Below the pieces are notes generated by a model that was given only the letters and a program-made list of their open reading frames with translations, was not told the DNA's origin and searched no databases. A program made the position numbers and the translations under genes. A DNA stretch of 64,000 nt from positions 62,001-126,000 of the forward strand of contig NZ_DATDJO010000036.1 in assembly GCF_036520495.1 (NCBI RefSeq), given 5' to 3'. Each line of letters opens with the position of its first letter. The first letter of the stretch is position 1. The stretch is from Steroidobacter sp036520495 (GTDB lineage Bacteria; Pseudomonadota; Gammaproteobacteria; Steroidobacterales; Steroidobacteraceae). This document shows, piece by piece, positions 62,537 through 64,000 of this stretch.

Positions 62537-63445
62537 GTGACCAAAGTTTCTGTTGCTTACCAGCGCCTGCCGGGGAATGCGCGCGGATCTCTATGGATGC
62601 TCGCATCCGCCGTCGCTTTTACGGCGATGACGATGCTGATCAAGTTCCTGGGCGAGGACTATCCGGCGTCGCTGCAGGCCTTCTATCGCCAGCTATTCGG
62701 GCTGGTGGTGATGGTGCCGATCATCGCGCGCAATCCCGCGGCGGCATTTCGCACGACGCGACCGGGCCTCCTGTTGTTCCGTGCGCTGGCCGGTACGATC
62801 GGCATGATTCTCGGGTTCTATGCCTATCAGAAGCTGCCGCTGGCCGATGCCAATGCGCTGTCGTTCACTCGTACGTTGTGGGTGGTACCGCTGGCGGCTT
62901 TCGTGCTGAAGGAACCGGTCGGTTCGCGCCGGATCGCTGCGACCGTGGTTGGTTTTCTCGGCGCGCTGCTGATGCTGCAACCGGCGACGCAAGGAGAGAT
63001 GGGATTGCCGGCCATTGCTGCGCTCGTCGCTGCGTTACTGATCGCGCTCACGGTCACCGGCATGAAGATCATGACGCGCGACCACACGACGACGACGCTG
63101 ATGGCGTGGTCGGCGGTGCTTGGATTCGTGCTGACGATTCCACCGGCGCTGTTCGTCTGGCGTTGGCCGACTTTCATCGACCTGATGCTGCTCGCCGCGA
63201 TGGGCGTGCTTGGCACTGTCACCCAGGCGACCTACATCAAGGGAATGTCAGAAGGCGATGCCGCCGTGATGGCGCCGGTCGACTACACCCGACTGGTGTT
63301 CGCGATCATCTTCGGCTTCGTACTCTTCGGTGATGTGCCGAACGCACTGACCATGGCCGGCGCGGTCATCATCATCGCATCAACGCTCTACATCACGATT
63401 CGTGAAAGCCGGCTGGGTGTGTCGAGACCACCGGCGACGGAGTAG
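62537..63445 (+). CDS. EamA/DMT-family transporter
   Basis: A 302-residue inner-membrane protein beginning with GTG at 62537. It has ten predicted helices in two EamA repeats; LASAVAFTAMTMLIKFLGED starts the first and LLIALTVTGMKIMTRDHTTT the second. Members export metabolites such as amino acids, S-adenosylmethionine or nucleotides; the substrate is unknown. Confidence 0.9.
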   Translation: MTKVSVAYQRLPGNARGSLWMLASAVAFTAMTMLIKFLGEDYPASLQAFYRQLFGLVVMVPIIARNPAAAFRTTRPGLLLFRALAGTIGMILGFYAYQKLPLADANALSFTRTLWVVPLAAFVLKEPVGSRRIAATVVGFLGALLMLQPATQGEMGLPAIAALVAALLIALTVTGMKIMTRDHTTTTLMAWSAVLGFVLTIPPALFVWRWPTFIDLMLLAAMGVLGTVTQATYIKGMSEGDAAVMAPVDYTRLVFAIIFGFVLFGDVPNALTMAGAVIIIASTLYITIRESRLGVSRPPATE

Positions 63446-63446
63446 A

Positions 63447-63635
63447 AGCTGATAGTGGAAAGTTGAAGCACGGGGAGAAGTGATGCCGCTGTTCCTCTTC
63501 AACTATCCACTGTCAACTTTCAACCCTCTCCCACTATCGAGAGAGCCATAGTGACAGTTGATAGTTGAACGCGGCAAAACCCGCCTCCGCTGCTCTGCCG
63601 CTATCCACTATCCACTTTCAACTGTTCACTGTCAG
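63447..63635. repeat. Two palindromic elements, GTTGATAGTGGATAGTTGA family, copies 2 and 3
   Basis: The first spans 63447-63523 (GCTGATAGTGGAAAGTTGAA facing CTTCAACTATCCACTGTCAA), and the second 63549-63635 (GTGACAGTTGATAGTTGAAC facing CTATCCACTATCCACTTTCA and ACTGTTCACTGTCAG). They lie after the DMT gene and before the UrcA gene. No gene is visible in the rest of the gap. Confidence 0.88.
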
Positions 63636-63726
63636 AGAGCCGCCCGGCGAGAGAGCACCGATTCGCAGCTCGGTGTCCTCGCCGGGGGCAACCCGGCCAC
63701 GGTGCGGGCCGGGAATTCGTGACGCA

Positions 63727-64000
63727 TCAGCTGCGCGGACGGTCGCCGCGCGATGCGATGCGCAGTTCGCTGTCCGACTGATGCAATGCCGTCAGTTTCG
63801 CGTCATTCACGTCAGTGACCGCATTCGCGAGCGCGGTTGCGTAGCATTCCTCGTTCAACTGACGGATTTTCAGTTCCCGCGCTTCACGCGAACCACACAC
63901 GGTGCGGGCAGCGCGCTGCAACCGCGAATACAACTGATCGGCATGGGCCTGCTTCGACAGATCGTATCGATCGAGCGGAACCCTGATCTGCGGCGCAGCG
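63727..64000 (-). CDS. UrcA-family protein, C-terminal part (cut by window end)
   Basis: The frame is open to the right edge and ends at 63727, so about 90 residues are visible. VPLDRYDLSKQAHADQLYSR, then LQRAARTVCGSREARELKIR and ATALANAVTDVNDAKLTALH, follows the UrcA pattern: a strand, helical segment, the R-A-A-R-x-V-C motif and a second cysteine in NEECYATALANAV. UrcA proteins are small, exported and of unknown function. The signal peptide lies outside the window. Confidence 0.82.
   Translation of the reverse strand, partial: AAPQIRVPLDRYDLSKQAHADQLYSRLQRAARTVCGSREARELKIRQLNEECYATALANAVTDVNDAKLTALHQSDSELRIASRGDRPRS

Overview
The window is high-GC, densely coded proteobacterial chromosome with no rRNA, tRNA, transposase, integrase or CRISPR array that I could see. 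The gene content (a TonB-dependent receptor of the IENVVVTARRR type, paired DUF1501/DUF1800 proteins, an UrcA-family protein, NodT-type efflux, a CRP/Clp-like site) suggests a Gammaproteobacterium near the Steroidobacterales/Nevskiales/Xanthomonadales. That placement is inference.

Layout, left to right. 1-4977: end of an RND multidrug-efflux operon (periplasmic adaptor, pump, NodT outer-membrane lipoprotein). 5152-8357 (minus): DUF1800 and DUF1501 exported proteins. 8608-13110: full-length Lhr helicase. 13242-14645 (minus): two exported proteins. 14930-21337: two membrane diguanylate cyclases around fructose-1,6-bisphosphatase, a large ketosynthase-like protein and a frameshifted small exported protein. 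21483-26396: LysR regulator divergent from a citrate-synthase homologue, an IlvB C-terminal remnant, CsaA, an isochorismatase-type hydrolase and a thioesterase. 26502-35097: M13 peptidase, SmpA-like lipoprotein-sized protein, TetR regulator divergent from a TonB receptor, 3-hydroxybutyrate dehydrogenase, AmpG-like permease. 35108-40277 (minus): histidine kinase, methyltransferase, DUF2845 protein, S41 protease, small zinc-ribbon-like protein.

40438-55113 (minus) is one long MoxR/Bat-type operon: VWA membrane protein, cysteine-free caspase-fold protein, TPR-gluzincin, MoxR ATPase, DUF58, then after a 594-bp gap BatA-like VWA, DUF4175-like and DUF4159 proteins. Six of the seven junctions overlap, five of them as ATGA, which implies translational coupling. 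55347-56558 is an encapsulin nanocompartment with its encapsulated ferritin. The right end holds a LysR regulator, a hybrid sensor kinase, an esterase, a DUF3096 protein, a DMT transporter and a partial UrcA protein.

The most unusual signal is a set of long palindromic elements between genes. Their arms are themselves built from short near-tandem units. At least six families with unrelated unit sequences share the same architecture. Some sit inside genes: one supplies most of the signal peptide of the TPR-gluzincin, another supplies the N-terminus of the caspase-fold protein next to it, and two inverted copies of a third lie in frame inside lhr. A methyltransferase start, several stop codons and the breakpoint of the IlvB remnant also coincide with such elements. 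This looks like an active or recent palindromic-element process that can add sequence to proteins.
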